The notes beneath the pieces are model-generated. The model made no database searches, was not told where the DNA came from, and was given only the letters and a program-made list of their open reading frames with translations. Source: Trema orientale (lineage: Eukaryota; Streptophyta; Magnoliopsida; Rosales; Cannabaceae). From it: a stretch of 64,000 bases of DNA. This document shows, one piece after another, positions 37,121-47,400 of this stretch. Numbering within the stretch: the first letter of the stretch is position 1; each line of letters opens with the position of its first letter. A program made the position numbers and the translations under genes. The stretch spans positions 948,140 to 1,012,139 of the forward strand of contig JXTC01000012.1 of NCBI GenBank assembly GCA_002914845.1, given 5' to 3'.

Positions 37121-38769
37121 TTTTCTTCTACTCCCCCTCCCCCTTAAAAAAAAAATCCTTATTCTTTTCAAATTTTTGCTAGTTTTTTTCTTTTTTTTTT
37201 TTTTTCCAACCTTCTTCTATGAAGCTTTGTTTTCTCTGCTTACAATTTCTGATTTAATAATCTTCGTTTGTGGCTTTACTTTTCATGCTTTTATGCCTCA
37301 GTTTTTAGTGGCTACTTTTTGGTCACATCTAGATATCTGTCTTGTGGAACATTTACTAATTCAAGAATCTAATGATGTTAGGCAAAACTAATAAGAAAGA
37401 AAAAGAGTTATATTTTGAACCCAGAAGAAGTATTTGCTTAGTTGGAATTTAACAACAGAGAAAATAAGTATGAAAGTTTTCAATTGATTTTTATGGAGTA
37501 CATTATCTAGGATTATCCAGTGTAGTTCTCATATAGCAATTTAGTCCAAAGACATGTTCTAGCTTCTAGGGGATATGGGTGCATTTCGTGCCTTCTTTTT
37601 AGTCTTAGGACCATCTCAGATGGAGCTTAATATATACAACACATTTGCCGCAATGAAACTTTAGTTCGGCTTTTAGACCCTTTGTTATAGATAAGTAAAC
37701 AAGCCCATTAAGTTATGTATGTTTGTGTTTAGATACAAATAGCACATCTACGAGAGATAAACTCCAGATGGATGGATATATTGGCAACCATATATATATA
37801 TGGAGGACTTCTCAATGGTTACAATTTTTTTGTGACAATGAATGGATACTAAAAAAAAGTAGTGATAGCATTAAATTTTTTTGATGGTAATAAATAGCAT
37901 TAAATTTTTTTGGCCAACTACCAAACTAATCACCACCGTAGAATATTAGATCTGACGGCTTAAACTATTGTAACCATCCATGAGTAAATATTGTTGTAAT
38001 CATTTAAACCAAACCCATATATATATATACACACATGTATATACGTGTACATTCATTATGATTGTGTTTCTCTACCTGTTATTTTTCTTGGAACAAATAA
38101 TGCCATAAAATTAACTCTTTGTTTAAGCATTTCGCTTTCTATGTTCAGCTTGTTATATGCTCTTTGTTTCTAGCAAGTGCTAAATTTGTCCAATTTATAT
38201 ACGATTGTCGGATATGAGCTTGATTACCTGACATGTTCGTAGTATGGACTTGTAAAATTAGATTTTAGTTTTTATTATTCTCTTGGGTTAGTAATAAGGT
38301 GATCAGTACGTAAATACTACAGCTCCATTGGATTTTAGTATAGATGTGTAATTGATTTCTTTTTTGAGGAAATTGGATGTTTCTTGGTCATATTTTAGAT
38401 GGGTTTCTTGGTCATATTTTAGTCCTTTCTTTTTTTGTGCATTCATATTTCCCATTAACAATATTATAATTTGCATCTAGTAATCTTTCAGAAACTTAAA
38501 ATTCAAATGCGGATATAAAAGAAACAATTTATTTAAGAATCAAATTATAGAAAAAATTACACTAACACACTCTAGTTTATTTCAAACTATAGTAACTCTT
38601 ATGGACAAAAAATAATTAACTTACCATTTTTAAAACTAAAAAGATTTTATATATACTATTTTTTACTAGTCAAATTTGACTGAAAATTTACTATATTTGT
38701 TAAATTTTTTATTTAATTATGAATGGTTATTCTAAAAACATTAACCAATTATTTAGTTAAACAATATAG
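37119..38769. other. intergenic; possible MITE at about 37790-38030
   Basis: No gene is seen. Between two TA microsatellites (37790-37801 and about 38016-38030) lies a stretch of about 220 bp with CTCAATGGTTACAA near its left end and, inverted, CTCATGGATGGTTACAA near its right end. It may be another MITE inserted in TA repeats, but the inverted repeats are weak. Confidence 0.35.
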
Positions 38770-39009
38770 CAAATAAGTCCGGAAATTTTTATAGTTTTTT
38801 TTTTTCATTTCTTATGTTATTCTAAAAGAAATAACTAATTATTTATATGTAAAATTTCTTATGTTATTCTAAAAGAAATAATTAATTATTTATATGTAAA
38901 AGCTAATATAGTTAAGCCTGGAAATTTTTACAGATTTTCTATTTTTTACATTATTCTAAAAGAAATAGCTAATCGTTTACATGTAAAAGTGATATAGTTA
39001 AGCCTAGAG
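38770..39009. repeat. tandem repeat running into an assembly gap
   Basis: A 46-bp unit, TTCTTATGTTATTCTAAAAG and the bases after it up to ATGTAAAA, occurs at 38809-38854 and 38855-38900, and a more diverged copy follows within 38948-38990. The copies are interspersed with a second repeated block containing ATATAGTTAAGCCT. The array continues to the last base before the N gap, so its true length is unknown. Confidence 0.75.
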
Positions 39010-39186
39010 NNNNNNNNNNNNNNNNNNNNNNNNNNNNNNNNNNNNNNNNNNNNNNNNNNNNNNNNNNNNNNNNNNNNNNNNNNNNNNNNNNNNNNNNNNN
39101 NNNNNNNNNNNNNNNNNNNNNNNNNNNNNNNNNNNNNNNNNNNNNNNNNNNNNNNNNNNNNNNNNNNNNNNNNNNNNNNNNNNNNN
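39010..39186. other. assembly gap (177 N)
   Basis: A run of 177 N. It follows a tandem repeat, the probable cause of the gap. Confidence 0.99.
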
Positions 39187-40064
39187 ATTTGTATTTGGAA
39201 ATAATTTTAGAGAACTTATACCATTAAAATTGTCTAATAAGCTTTCACTTTTTTTTTTTTTTTTTTTTGCTGCGAAGCGGATTCGCTATAATTATTTTTT
39301 ATTTAGGAGTTATCACTATAATTTTGATAAGAATCGGAGAATGTTTATAATTTTTTTCCTTAAGTGATTGGTTGATGTAATATTGTTAACTAGATATATG
39401 AATGCCAAAAAAAAAAAATTAGGGACCAAATTGCTAAACGATTTAACTAATAGGGATCAATAATACAAATTTTCTCCCATTTAAATGAATTCTAATAAAA
39501 TTTTGGATGGAATATACCGAAAAGACTAATGGTGCTAAAAAGAGAAATGTTAGGTACTTGAATGCAACAACAACAAAAAAAGTTGAGGACTAATATTCCA
39601 AAATGGTAATAGATTAGACATCAATGGTGCCACTTGCCTAAATTATTGAGAGAACGGAACTTTCAAGTTCCGGTTATTCCTGTTAGCACTTGCACAACTC
39701 AAATAGTTGGCTCTAGACATAGATACCAATGAGAAATTGCTCGTCTTGTTTTCTTTTCAACTTCAACTTCTTAGTTGATTGGGTTGGTTAATGGAATTGC
39801 TAAATTATACATTTTTATTATTAACTGCTATCTTTTAATCCGGCAGAAGTTCATGTTTGCAACGAGGTGTAAATAGGCATGTTTTAGCTAAGGTTTTCAA
39901 GCTAGGAAAAGTATACTCTTTAACTTCATAGTTAAAACCAAAGGTTGCAATACAGTAGATTAGACAGAAGGAAGTAAAGATTATACAAAACTTAGTGATG
40001 AGACTACTCTCTTTTTTTTTTGGCTGCTGAAAACTGTTTAAGAGCATGTTCAATTATCAAAATA
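39187..40064. other. intergenic, nothing recognised
   Basis: AT-rich sequence between the gap and the LINE insertion. No gene is supported. Confidence 0.4.
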
Positions 40065-40509
40065 ATCCTCAAAACTCTCATCAACAGAAAAAGAATGAAA
40101 TTTTGAGTATTTGGGATAATAATGGAGTGGTGCACTTGGAGGAAGATGAGATTCTAACTGTGATTGAAGACTATTTTAAGTATATTTTACGAAGTGACTC
40201 CTTTTCGGACTCTGATCTCGCAAAGGCTACCAAATTTACCAACCCGTCCATCACTTCGGAGCACTTAGACATTCTAAATCGGCCATTCTCCAAGGAGGAA
40301 GTGTATAAGGCTCTTATGGAGATAGGACCGACGAAAGCGCCAGGAACCGATGGTTTTCATGCTAATATTTTTCAAAATTATTGGAGTATAGTCAGTTCTA
40401 GAGTCACTGTCGCATGTCTTAGAGTTCTCAATGATGGATGTTCTGTAAGCTGGGTAAATGCTACCAACATTGTTCTAATTCCTAAGAAGACATCTTCGGG
40501 GGTGGTGGG

Positions 40510-41996
40510 GGACTACCGCCCTATCAATCTCTGTAATGTTATCTATAAATTGGTGACCAAGACAATTGCCAACAGGCTCAATTTAATCCTCCCAGAACTT
40601 ATCTCTCCCAACCAGAATGCTTTTATTCATAGACGCTTAATATCGGAGAATGTCGTGATGGCTTTTGAATTACTTCACTCTCTCTATAAGAAGAACAATT
40701 GGAAGAAAGGAGTTTTGGTGCTCAAATATCCTAGAATTAGTCATCTGTTTTTTACAGATGATTTTCTTATCTTTACCCGAGCCACTGTTCAAGATTGTTT
40801 GGCTGTGAAGGATATGTTAGAAATACATGAGCAAGTTTCGGGTGAAAAAGGAAAAATCTTTGATTACTTTTAACCCTAATATTAGTGAAGTCGATGGGGA
40901 AGATCTTGGACAGATTCTGGTGCTAGGTATAGTTAAATCTCATGATATATATCTTGGTTTACCTACGGTGGTTGGTAGAAATAAGAGAAAAACTTTTGCT
41001 ATTATTAAAGACCGAATTTGGAAGCGGGTCCAAGGTTAGAAAAGGAATTTGCTTTCCATTGGAGGTAGGGAGGTATTAATAAAAATTGTACTTCAGGCTA
41101 TACCCAATTATGTAATGAGCATCTTCAAAGTACTAAGTCTTTGAAACAAAATCCGATCTTTAATGCTCAGGTTTTGGTGGGGATCTTCGAGTGGGGAGAA
41201 AAAAAATCCCTTGGATTAAATGGGACAACATTTGTTGTCTGAAGGTTTTGGGTGGTCTGGGATTTCAGGATCTTTAGGTGTTCAATCAAGCACTTGTATC
41301 CTCCTAAATGAAATGCTTCTCTTGGATAGCAGCTCTCATTCCCCTACGACTGGGTGGTGGAAGAATCTGTGGTCACTCAGTATCCCTTCCAAAGTCTGAA
41401 TTTTTATTTGGAAGTTTTCTTTTCAGCTCTTCCCACATGCTCCTATTTGGCTAAACGAAACATCCTCATTAATTCTGAGTGTTTTTGATGTTCATCCTCT
41501 AAGGCTTCGTTTGATATGCAGAATAGGATAGGATTGGACTATTTTAAAGGATTGGATTGGATTAGATAGGATAGGATAAGATGGAATTATAGTCCAATCC
41601 TATCCTATGTTTGGTGTGCTACTTTTTGTTAGGATATGTGTTTCATAGTTTTAGGTAAATAACGAATTTTGAGGTTTGATTATTTAGAAAAATATCACTT
41701 TTAAAAATTAATTTAGAAATTTATCATTTTTAGAAATCAATTTTGTAAAAATATCATTTTTAGAAACTTATTTCTAAAAATACCACTTTTTAAAAAAATA
41801 TTTTGAAAAATATAACTTTTGAAAAAATATTTTGAAAATTACCACTTTTAAAACTTATTTTTGGAAAATAACATTTTTTTTAAAATTATTTGCAAAATAC
41901 CACTTATAAAAAAATATTTTGAAAAATACCATTTCTGGTTTTACCACTTTTAAAAATTAATTTTGAAAGTACCATTTATTACTACTTCAAAAACAT
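40510..41996 (+). repeat. 1487-bp direct repeat, copy 1 (probable assembly duplication)
   Basis: From GGACTACCGCCCTATC to TTCAAAAACAT this stretch recurs at 41998-43484 at a constant offset of 1488. The protein segments read from both copies are identical and I saw no base difference in the lines compared. Copy 1 stops inside a MITE and copy 2 restarts inside the reverse transcriptase, with one N (41997) at the join. Confidence 0.92.
41503..41996. mobile_element. MITE, partial (in repeat copy 1)
   Basis: The 5' part of the MITE described at 42991-43681, cut off at the single-N junction. Confidence 0.6.
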
Positions 41997-41997
41997 N

Positions 41998-43484
41998 GGA
42001 CTACCGCCCTATCAATCTCTGTAATGTTATCTATAAATTGGTGACCAAGACAATTGCCAACAGGCTCAATTTAATCCTCCCAGAACTTATCTCTCCCAAC
42101 CAGAATGCTTTTATTCATAGACGCTTAATATCGGAGAATGTCGTGATGGCTTTTGAATTACTTCACTCTCTCTATAAGAAGAACAATTGGAAGAAAGGAG
42201 TTTTGGTGCTCAAATATCCTAGAATTAGTCATCTGTTTTTTACAGATGATTTTCTTATCTTTACCCGAGCCACTGTTCAAGATTGTTTGGCTGTGAAGGA
42301 TATGTTAGAAATACATGAGCAAGTTTCGGGTGAAAAAGGAAAAATCTTTGATTACTTTTAACCCTAATATTAGTGAAGTCGATGGGGAAGATCTTGGACA
42401 GATTCTGGTGCTAGGTATAGTTAAATCTCATGATATATATCTTGGTTTACCTACGGTGGTTGGTAGAAATAAGAGAAAAACTTTTGCTATTATTAAAGAC
42501 CGAATTTGGAAGCGGGTCCAAGGTTAGAAAAGGAATTTGCTTTCCATTGGAGGTAGGGAGGTATTAATAAAAATTGTACTTCAGGCTATACCCAATTATG
42601 TAATGAGCATCTTCAAAGTACTAAGTCTTTGAAACAAAATCCGATCTTTAATGCTCAGGTTTTGGTGGGGATCTTCGAGTGGGGAGAAAAAAAATCCCTT
42701 GGATTAAATGGGACAACATTTGTTGTCTGAAGGTTTTGGGTGGTCTGGGATTTCAGGATCTTTAGGTGTTCAATCAAGCACTTGTATCCTCCTAAATGAA
42801 ATGCTTCTCTTGGATAGCAGCTCTCATTCCCCTACGACTGGGTGGTGGAAGAATCTGTGGTCACTCAGTATCCCTTCCAAAGTCTGAATTTTTATTTGGA
42901 AGTTTTCTTTTCAGCTCTTCCCACATGCTCCTATTTGGCTAAACGAAACATCCTCATTAATTCTGAGTGTTTTTGATGTTCATCCTCTAAGGCTTCGTTT
43001 GATATGCAGAATAGGATAGGATTGGACTATTTTAAAGGATTGGATTGGATTAGATAGGATAGGATAAGATGGAATTATAGTCCAATCCTATCCTATGTTT
43101 GGTGTGCTACTTTTTGTTAGGATATGTGTTTCATAGTTTTAGGTAAATAACGAATTTTGAGGTTTGATTATTTAGAAAAATATCACTTTTAAAAATTAAT
43201 TTAGAAATTTATCATTTTTAGAAATCAATTTTGTAAAAATATCATTTTTAGAAACTTATTTCTAAAAATACCACTTTTTAAAAAAATATTTTGAAAAATA
43301 TAACTTTTGAAAAAATATTTTGAAAATTACCACTTTTAAAACTTATTTTTGGAAAATAACATTTTTTTTAAAATTATTTGCAAAATACCACTTATAAAAA
43401 AATATTTTGAAAAATACCATTTCTGGTTTTACCACTTTTAAAAATTAATTTTGAAAGTACCATTTATTACTACTTCAAAAACAT
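41998..43484 (+). repeat. 1487-bp direct repeat, copy 2
   Basis: Second copy of the segment at 40510-41996. Removing either copy together with the N gives one continuous LINE with a single complete MITE and the LINE's own 3' end, which is the simpler structure. Confidence 0.92.
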
Positions 43485-43681
43485 TCTATTATTTTTGATC
43501 AAATTCATTAATCCTTTCCAATCCCAAATTCTCAAGAGGATAAGATTATCCCCTTCTAAGGGGATTATTTTTGGAGTGGATTATTTTAATTCAATCCAAT
43601 CTCTCTCATATACATGCATCAAATATGGGATTAATTTAATTCAATCTAATCCCATCCTTATCCTACATTCCAAACATGCCT
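42991..43681. mobile_element. MITE of about 690 bp inside the LINE, with internal 29-bp repeats
   Basis: Its left end is GGCTTCGTTTGATATGCAGA, then ATAGGATAGGATTGGA. Its right end, read on the other strand, is AGGCATGTTTGGAATGTAGG, then ATAAGGATGGGAT. These imperfect inverted ends are flanked by TA or TAA on both sides, compatible with a PIF/Harbinger-like or similar MITE. The interior has eight or more degenerate units of 28-30 bp built on ATACCACTTTTAAAAA and ATATTTTGAAAAA. The LINE sequence resumes on the right with its RNase H-like tail. Confidence 0.65.
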
Positions 43682-44497
43682 TAAAGAAATAGTAATGATA
43701 GCCTCATTATATGCAAGGTTGAGAGTGATGCCCAAGTGGTAGTGAATAATTTAAACCGATCATTGGGTCGGTCGACTTTGGAACCAATTTACCCGATGTT
43801 AAGGCGGCGTTTTTTATAGCTAATTGTGGCGCTTACTTTGTTCCTAGAGATGGGAACAAAGTGCCACATTTATTAGCTTTTACTTGTTTTCAGTTTTCAA
43901 GTGATGTCAGTTGGGTTGATTCATTGATTGTATTCCTATGTTTATCTCTTCAGCTGTAATTGAAGATTTAAATTATTTTAAACCCCGCATTTTCCTTCAA
44001 AAAAAAAATATCCTCAAAACTAGAGGTACTTAAACCCTTCTTTGGCTCATTTTTAAGAGTTGTAATACAAGAACCATGTCCATTCTCCACCACTTTTAAG
44101 TGAACTTTCTTAGGAAAGAGAAACTTCAAGCAAAAATAAAGGAAAACGTATAGATGGGGTAGCAGTAAATTGGTATTACGATATAGAGAATGAGGAAGCA
44201 CAGCTTTACTGTGTCTCAAGTAAATTTTCAACTGTAACATTCTACAAATTACACAACAAAAATCATTGCAAATTACAAATCAGCCCAGACAATGAGGGGC
44301 TGAAGAATGAAATGGATTTAAGGGGATTAAAAAATGTTAAAAGGAAAAAAAAAATCTAAAGCACTTCTAACCAATCAATAACGAAATGCACCAATCAATC
44401 CAATCCCACTAAATTTTCTAAAATTCCTGCTACCATACCAGAACTCTAAAAGTGGGCAGAAATTATCACAAAATGCTCTCTACAAAAAGCCCTTTTC

Positions 44498-47400
44498 CTA
44501 GCTATCGAACTTCTTAGGCTGATGCCACTGTGCCAAAGTTCTGGCCAAAGAACTGAGGAATGATACTTTTGTTGGAGCTCCTTTCTTCCCATATAAATGC
44601 TTTCCTCCCAAATCTGTATATTTTGGACCCGTGTCTTTGCTTCTTTCAATCTGCAGTAAATTCAGAAAACAGGCACATAAATCAAAATTTTATTTTATAT
44701 TTATCGCACTATTTAATCCTCATAGGCATGTGTGGCAATCTTATATTTTCTGTTAGTTGTTTTTAAACGTGAAATGGATGGTTGAGATTTTCTCAGAGAA
44801 CATCTTCAAGACATTTCACCTTCACCTTTCATTTTACATTTAAAAACCAAAAAAAATAGATAAAGCACATGCATTCATGTATCCATAATGCACAAAATAA
44901 AGCTTTCAAGATTTGGGTCTAACATACCTTGCTTATCTTCCCATCCTTCAAGTGGTACCGGATACCAGACCAATTGATAGACTGGGAGAAATGAGAACGG
45001 AATGCGGAGATTGGGTATAAAAAGTTATCCACCAACATAGCAATAAAGACCTGCCCAATCAATAACCAGTAGGACTTTATACGTAGTAAAGGCTTTTGCA
45101 AGATTTGCTATTTTAACAACTTCAATTTATTCCTAGGTTCAATGATATTATACTACTAGTTTGCAATTTTTAGGTTGAATTTCACCGACTTTATATTAAT
45201 ATCAAGTTTAAGAGAGACAACTCAATCCTGCTCAAGGAAAAGAATGAACTAGAAAGGAGACAACTCAATCCTGCTCAAGGAAAAGAATGAACTAGAAAGG
45301 AGCGTATCGCATCTATTATAAAAGTGACAAGAAATTTCTTTTCGTTTTTCAGCATGAATGAGAGCAAGAGAATCTCACAAGGGCCCAGTTATAAGAAGCA
45401 AGTGAGAGTCGAGGTGCCTCAGGAGATAATATGTTGCATAGATGAACTTCAATCCTAGTCAAGTTCCACATTGAGAGAAGTTCTATAAGAGTGCATGTGG
45501 ATAGAGTCGCTACCAGTACCAACCCTGACAAAGTAGTTTATGGCTGTAAGACTAGGGATGTGATTTCAGCAAAGATTAAAACAAAAAATAAAATCTGGCT
45601 GTAAGTTTATATCAAGATCTGATCCCAGAAACATAGACAGTTGAGAAATAAACCAAGATCCATAAATAGGAGGTTGATGTAGACATGAATAAAATATATT
45701 AGGAAATTATTATTATTATTAATTAGGTTTTATTTAATTATTAGGTTTATTTTAATTTTGAGTAACTAGTTTTAAGTTTCTTGTTTTTATCAATTTCTAG
45801 AATGTGTCTACTTCCTAGTTGTGTCCAATTACTTATCTATAAATAGGTAATCTATGTAATTGCTTTTCAGATTATGAGATTATGAATAAATATTGAGTGA
45901 TTATTGAGTTTTCTCCTCCATGGTTCTTCTTCTCTTTGAGTTCTTATCCTGATTCTCTATTGTTTTTCTATCAATTCATCTATTTCTGCTTAAATTCTAT
46001 CACCCCTTGCTCTTCTACCTATTCTCTTTCTAAATTCTCATCTTACCCTACATCAATTGGTATCCGAGCCTGTTTCGGTTTCTTCTTACCTATCCTAAAA
46101 AAAATTTTCTTCTACTATTGACGACTCAAAAGAAAAAAAAAAAAATCTTAGATCTACACAACCAGCCGCTGCCACCTTTCTTTTGCAGCTCTCCACCAGA
46201 CTTCCGCACTTCCTACCGCCGACCAAGTCAACACTCCCCGCCGTGCCACTTCTCCAACGCGGCCTCTCATTTAGATTTGATTTAACAGTTCTCTACCATA
46301 AGTCTACACGGTGATTTACTTCATCACATCATCAACGCCAGTCCATGCTTTGTCTTTTTTCAAAGTGGAACGAGTCCCAGTTTCAAGATCCTACCTCTTC
46401 ATCAAGACTCAAGACTTGGGATTGCTGCTTGTTCTATGCGTTAGCTTATTGGTTAATGATGTATTTAAGTTTAAACTCGCCGGAGTCGAGTTCTCGAACC
46501 CCGAGAGAATGATGTAGACATGAATAAAATATATTAGGAAATTATTATTATTATTATTAATTAAGTTTTATTTAATTATTAGGTTTATTTTAATTTTGAG
46601 TAACTAGTTTTAAGTTTCTTATTTTTATCAATTTCTAGAATGTGTCTACTTCCTAGTTGTGTCCAATGACTTATCTATAAATAGGTAATCTATGTAATTG
46701 CTTTTTAGACTATGATGAATTAATAAAAGATTATTGAGTTTTCTTCTCCTATGGATCTCTTTCTTTCTAAGTTCTTATCTTGATTCTCTATTGCTCTTCT
46801 ACCCATTCATCTAATTCTCTCCTTGATTCTTCTCTCTCTCTCTAATCTATCCAATTTCTTATTCGTCTTGCTTATTTCTTGCTATTCTACCAATTCTCTT
46901 GCTATTCTACCTATTCTCTCTATTTCTATATTTTTTCTCATCTTATCCTACATCAGAGATCAAATAGACAACAAACTTATAGAACATGCAGTGTTTCCCA
47001 GCAATATCGCAACAACACTGGCCATCCAAAGGTGTAAACAAATTTTACTTTAAGCAACTCATGTAATACCTCATAGACAGGGAAGATGGAGGGGGATAAT
47101 ATTCACAGTTGAAATATATTTTAAAAAAGGTATTACTAGAAACACTCAAAGTACCATCAACAACTTGTGTCAAATGGATGGCAACGTAAACATCAGGATA
47201 TGGTCAGTGGCCGTAGGCCTTGGGCCTCCATAGATAAAAAAGGAGAATAACATTTACTCAGGTCAAGACACGGAAGTTAGACATTTGATCAAAGAAGAAT
47301 AAGTAAACACAGACTGTCCTGCATCCCCATCCTCATCTTGGATAGTACTTTAATCTAATTAATAGCATCAACCTACCTACAAGAGAAAAGAAGAGTGCTC

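Larger units (their letters stand above)
40077..44009 (+). mobile_element. 5'-truncated L1-type LINE, inactive, with 12-bp target duplication
   Basis: A 12-bp duplication ATCCTCAAAACT lies at 40065-40076 and 44010-44021. The body starts inside ORF2 and runs to a poly-A tail (about 43999-44008) after TTTTCCTTC. Reverse transcriptase motifs include PGTDGFHANIFQNYW, DYRPINLCNVIYKLVTK and, for the active-site region, FFTDDFLIF, where FADD is usual. Sequence between KKGVLVLK and YPRISHLFF is missing, so the first half of the palm with its catalytic Asp is deleted. Further 3' are the IPNYVMSIFKV region, a MITE, and a frameshifted RNase H-like tail with VESDAQVVVNNL and VPRDGNKVPHLLA (about 43717-43890). 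The apparent length is inflated by a 1487-bp direct repeat with an N at the junction. Confidence 0.85.

Noticed and set aside
36979..37182. Poly-Phe and poly-Lys open frames
   Set aside because: They are the translation of the 78-nt T tract and its flanks.
41963..42361. Second reverse transcriptase fragment as a separate gene
   Set aside because: It starts before the single N and is identical to the fragment at 40510 onward; it is most likely the same locus assembled twice.
41640..43484. CRISPR-like array from the 29-bp periodic repeats
   Set aside because: The units are degenerate, AT-rich, contiguous without unique spacers, inside a MITE, and in a plant nuclear context.
46311..46517. 68-codon open frame within the TRIM interior as a gene
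   Set aside because: It has no recognisable domain and ends at the purine tract before the 3' LTR; it is probably chance in a more GC-rich stretch.
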